Part shown: piece after piece, positions 5,506-7,022 of the stretch
How positions within the stretch are numbered: position 1 is the first letter of the stretch
Layout of the letters: every line of letters starts with the position of its first letter
Assembly (NCBI GenBank): GCA_017521345.1
Contig: JAFXCU010000006.1
Location: forward strand, 1-7,022
Origin: Ruminiclostridium sp.
GTDB lineage: Bacteria; Bacillota_A; Clostridia; Oscillospirales; Oscillospiraceae
Direction: 5' to 3'
Length of the DNA stretch: 7,022 nucleotides
Position numbers and translations under genes: made by a program
The notes under the pieces: generated by a model
What the model saw: the letters and a program-made list of their open reading frames with translations, nothing else
The model's database searches: none
What the model was told of the DNA's origin: nothing

Positions 5506-6966
5506 ATGGCATTAATGACTGGTAAGGAATACATCGAGAGCCTGCGCAAGATGAACATGCGGGTCTATATGTTCGGCAAGAAGGTGGAGAACCCCGTGGA
5601 TGATCCCATCCTGCGTCCCTCCGTCAACTCCGTCCGCATGACCTACGATCTGGCCACCGGCAACAACCCTGAGTATGTGGAGCTGATGACCGCAGTTTCC
5701 AACCTGACCGGTGAGCGGGTCAACCGCTTCACCCACATCCATCAGTCCACCGAGGACCTGGTGAACAAGGTCAAGATGCAGAGACTGCTGGGTCAGGTCA
5801 CCGCAGCCTGCTTCCAGCGCTGCGTGGGTATGGACGCATTCAACGCTGTCTACTCCACCACCTATGAGATCGACAAGAAGTACGGCACCGCTTACCATGA
5901 GAACTTCCGCAAGTTCGTGGCCATGTGCCAGACCAACGACTACACCGTAGACGGTGCTATGACTGACCCCAAGGGCGACCGCTCCCTGCCTCCCCACAAG
6001 CAGGCTGATCCCGATATGTTCCTGCGCGTTGTGGAACAGAGAGAGGACGGCATCGTGGTCTGTGGCGCCAAGGCACATCAGACCGGTATGTGCAACTCCC
6101 ATCACGTCCTGGTCATGCCCACCCAGGCCATGGGTGCAGAGGACAAGGACTATGCAGTTTCCTTCTCCTGCCCCTGTGACGCTGAGGGCCTGTTCATGAT
6201 CATCGGCCGTCAGAGCTACGACACCCGCAAGCTGGAGGGCAGCGACATCGACGTGGGCAACTCCCAGTTCGGCGGCGTGGAATGTCTGGTTGTTTTCGAC
6301 CACGTATTCATCCCCAACGAGAACATCTACATGAACGGCGAGTATGAGTTCGCCACCATGATGGTGGAGCGTTTCGCTGGTTATCACCGTCAGTCCTACG
6401 GCGGCTGCAAGGTTGGTGTCGGTGACGTTCTGATCGGTGCTGCTGCTGTCTGCGCAGACTACAACGGCGTTGCCAAGGCATCCCACATCAAGGATAAGCT
6501 CATCGAGATGATCCACCTGAACGAGACCATGTACTCCTGCGGCATCGCCTGCTCCGCTGAGGGCAAGAAGACCGAGTCCGGCAACTACCTGATCGATCTG
6601 CTGCTGGCCAACGTCTGCAAGCAGAACGTCACCCGCTTCCCCTACGAGATGGCTCGTATCGCTGAAGACCTGGCTGGCGGCGCTGTTGGCACCTGCCTGT
6701 CCGAGGCCGATCTGCGCGGTGAGTTCACCGGGCCCTGGGTGGAGAAGTACATGAAGAACGGTGTGGGTGTTTCCGCCGAGAACCGTATGCGTATGCTGCG
6801 CCTGATCGAGAACCTGTCCCTGGGTGCCGGCGCTGTTGGCTACCGTACCGAGTCCCTGCACGGCGCAGGCTCTCCCCAGGCTCAGCGTGTCATGATCGCC
6901 CGTCAGGGTGACATCGAGGGCAAGAAGGTCCTGGCTAAGCGCATTGCTCGCGTCAGAGAGGACTGA
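5506..6966 (+). CDS. abfD: 4-hydroxybutyryl-CoA dehydratase / vinylacetyl-CoA isomerase
   Basis: This enzyme dehydrates 4-hydroxybutyryl-CoA to crotonyl-CoA through a ketyl radical and also isomerises vinylacetyl-CoA. It uses FAD and a [4Fe-4S] cluster and works as a cytosolic homotetramer in succinate and 4-aminobutyrate fermentation to butyrate. The 486-residue protein is full length and closely follows the Clostridium aminobutyricum enzyme as I recall it. Cluster ligands are C102, C106 (ACFQRCVGMD), H294 and C301 (AGYHRQSYGGCKVG). Residues matching the reported catalytic set are E259, Y298, K302 and E449 (RTES). A loop around 402-420 is about 8 residues shorter than in C. aminobutyricum. 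ATG 5506 follows AAAGGAAG at good spacing. Codon use is strongly biased to C-ending codons, suggesting high expression. Transcription is probably from the sigma-54 promoter at 5402-5419. No clear terminator is visible in the 56 bases after the stop, so further genes of the pathway may follow. Confidence 0.96.
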   Translation: MALMTGKEYIESLRKMNMRVYMFGKKVENPVDDPILRPSVNSVRMTYDLATGNNPEYVELMTAVSNLTGERVNRFTHIHQSTEDLVNKVKMQRLLGQVTAACFQRCVGMDAFNAVYSTTYEIDKKYGTAYHENFRKFVAMCQTNDYTVDGAMTDPKGDRSLPPHKQADPDMFLRVVEQREDGIVVCGAKAHQTGMCNSHHVLVMPTQAMGAEDKDYAVSFSCPCDAEGLFMIIGRQSYDTRKLEGSDIDVGNSQFGGVECLVVFDHVFIPNENIYMNGEYEFATMMVERFAGYHRQSYGGCKVGVGDVLIGAAAVCADYNGVAKASHIKDKLIEMIHLNETMYSCGIACSAEGKKTESGNYLIDLLLANVCKQNVTRFPYEMARIAEDLAGGAVGTCLSEADLRGEFTGPWVEKYMKNGVGVSAENRMRMLRLIENLSLGAGAVGYRTESLHGAGSPQAQRVMIARQGDIEGKKVLAKRIARVRED

Positions 6967-7022
6967 TCCCCCTTGCAGGTTGATGGCTGACCTGTCATAA
7001 TAAAATCAAACCATTCCATAGG

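Noticed and set aside
5457..5525. Short upstream open frame (22 codons) overlapping the abfD start
   Set aside because: The ATG at 5457 has no ribosome binding site and the peptide has no recognisable features.
5512..6861. 449-codon open frame antisense to abfD
   Set aside because: It is the mirror of a strongly C-ending codon bias in abfD. The translation is low-complexity (V/L/G/H-rich) with no domain, while the sense strand encodes a well-known enzyme.
6975..6995. Small hairpin (CAGGT...ACCTG) after abfD as a terminator
   Set aside because: The stem is only 5-6 bp with a 9-base loop and no U tract follows. The window ends too soon to judge.
1..7022. tRNA/rRNA genes, CRISPR arrays, insertion sequences or phage genes
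   Set aside because: No tRNA-like cloverleaf, regularly spaced repeats, transposase or integrase frames, or flanking target-site repeats were seen on either strand.

Overview
The window reads as a moderately GC-rich anaerobic member of the Firmicutes, most likely a butyrate-forming gut clostridium of the Oscillospirales type. This is inferred from three things: the clear 4-hydroxybutyryl-CoA dehydratase, the Gram-positive style ribosome binding sites (AAGGAGG, AGGAA), and the sigma-54 plus PAS/AAA+ regulator pairing typical of amino-acid and dicarboxylate-fermenting Clostridia. The species cannot be fixed from the sequence alone.

Layout, left to right. (1) Positions 1-390 (+) hold the C-terminal end of a divergent dicarboxylate/amino acid:cation symporter (SDF/DAACS family). 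It converges on (2) a short-chain dehydrogenase/reductase at 1274-501 (-), whose reading frame is interrupted by a single in-frame TAA. Two hairpins separate these genes. (3) Divergent from the SDR is an AraC-family regulator at 1389-2117 (+). It ends in a perfect 33-bp palindrome that also serves as terminator for the convergent gene. (4) rpoN (sigma-54) lies at 3550-2225 (-). (5) Divergent from rpoN, with back-to-back sigma-70 promoters, is a PAS-AAA+-Fis sigma-54 activator at 3652-5156 (+), split by a one-base deletion in the middle of its ATPase domain. (6) After a strong terminator comes a 349-bp intergenic region with a textbook -24/-12 sigma-54 promoter (GG-N10-GC at 5404-5417) and several dyads upstream. 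(7) abfD, 4-hydroxybutyryl-CoA dehydratase, is complete at 5506-6966 (+), with all iron-sulfur ligands present.

How it fits together: sigma-54, a sigma-54 activator and a sigma-54 promoter sit side by side just before abfD. The simplest reading is a local control circuit in which a PAS-sensed signal switches on the radical dehydration of 4-hydroxybutyryl-CoA to crotonyl-CoA, the committed step from succinate or 4-aminobutyrate to butyrate. The transporter, SDR and AraC regulator at the left form a separate unit with no proven link.

The most notable anomalies are the two single-nucleotide disruptions (nonsense in the SDR, frameshift in the activator) in genes that otherwise look well conserved. 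They are either very recent gene losses or sequence/assembly errors. If the activator is truly broken, abfD would be left with an intact sigma-54 promoter and no adjacent activator.
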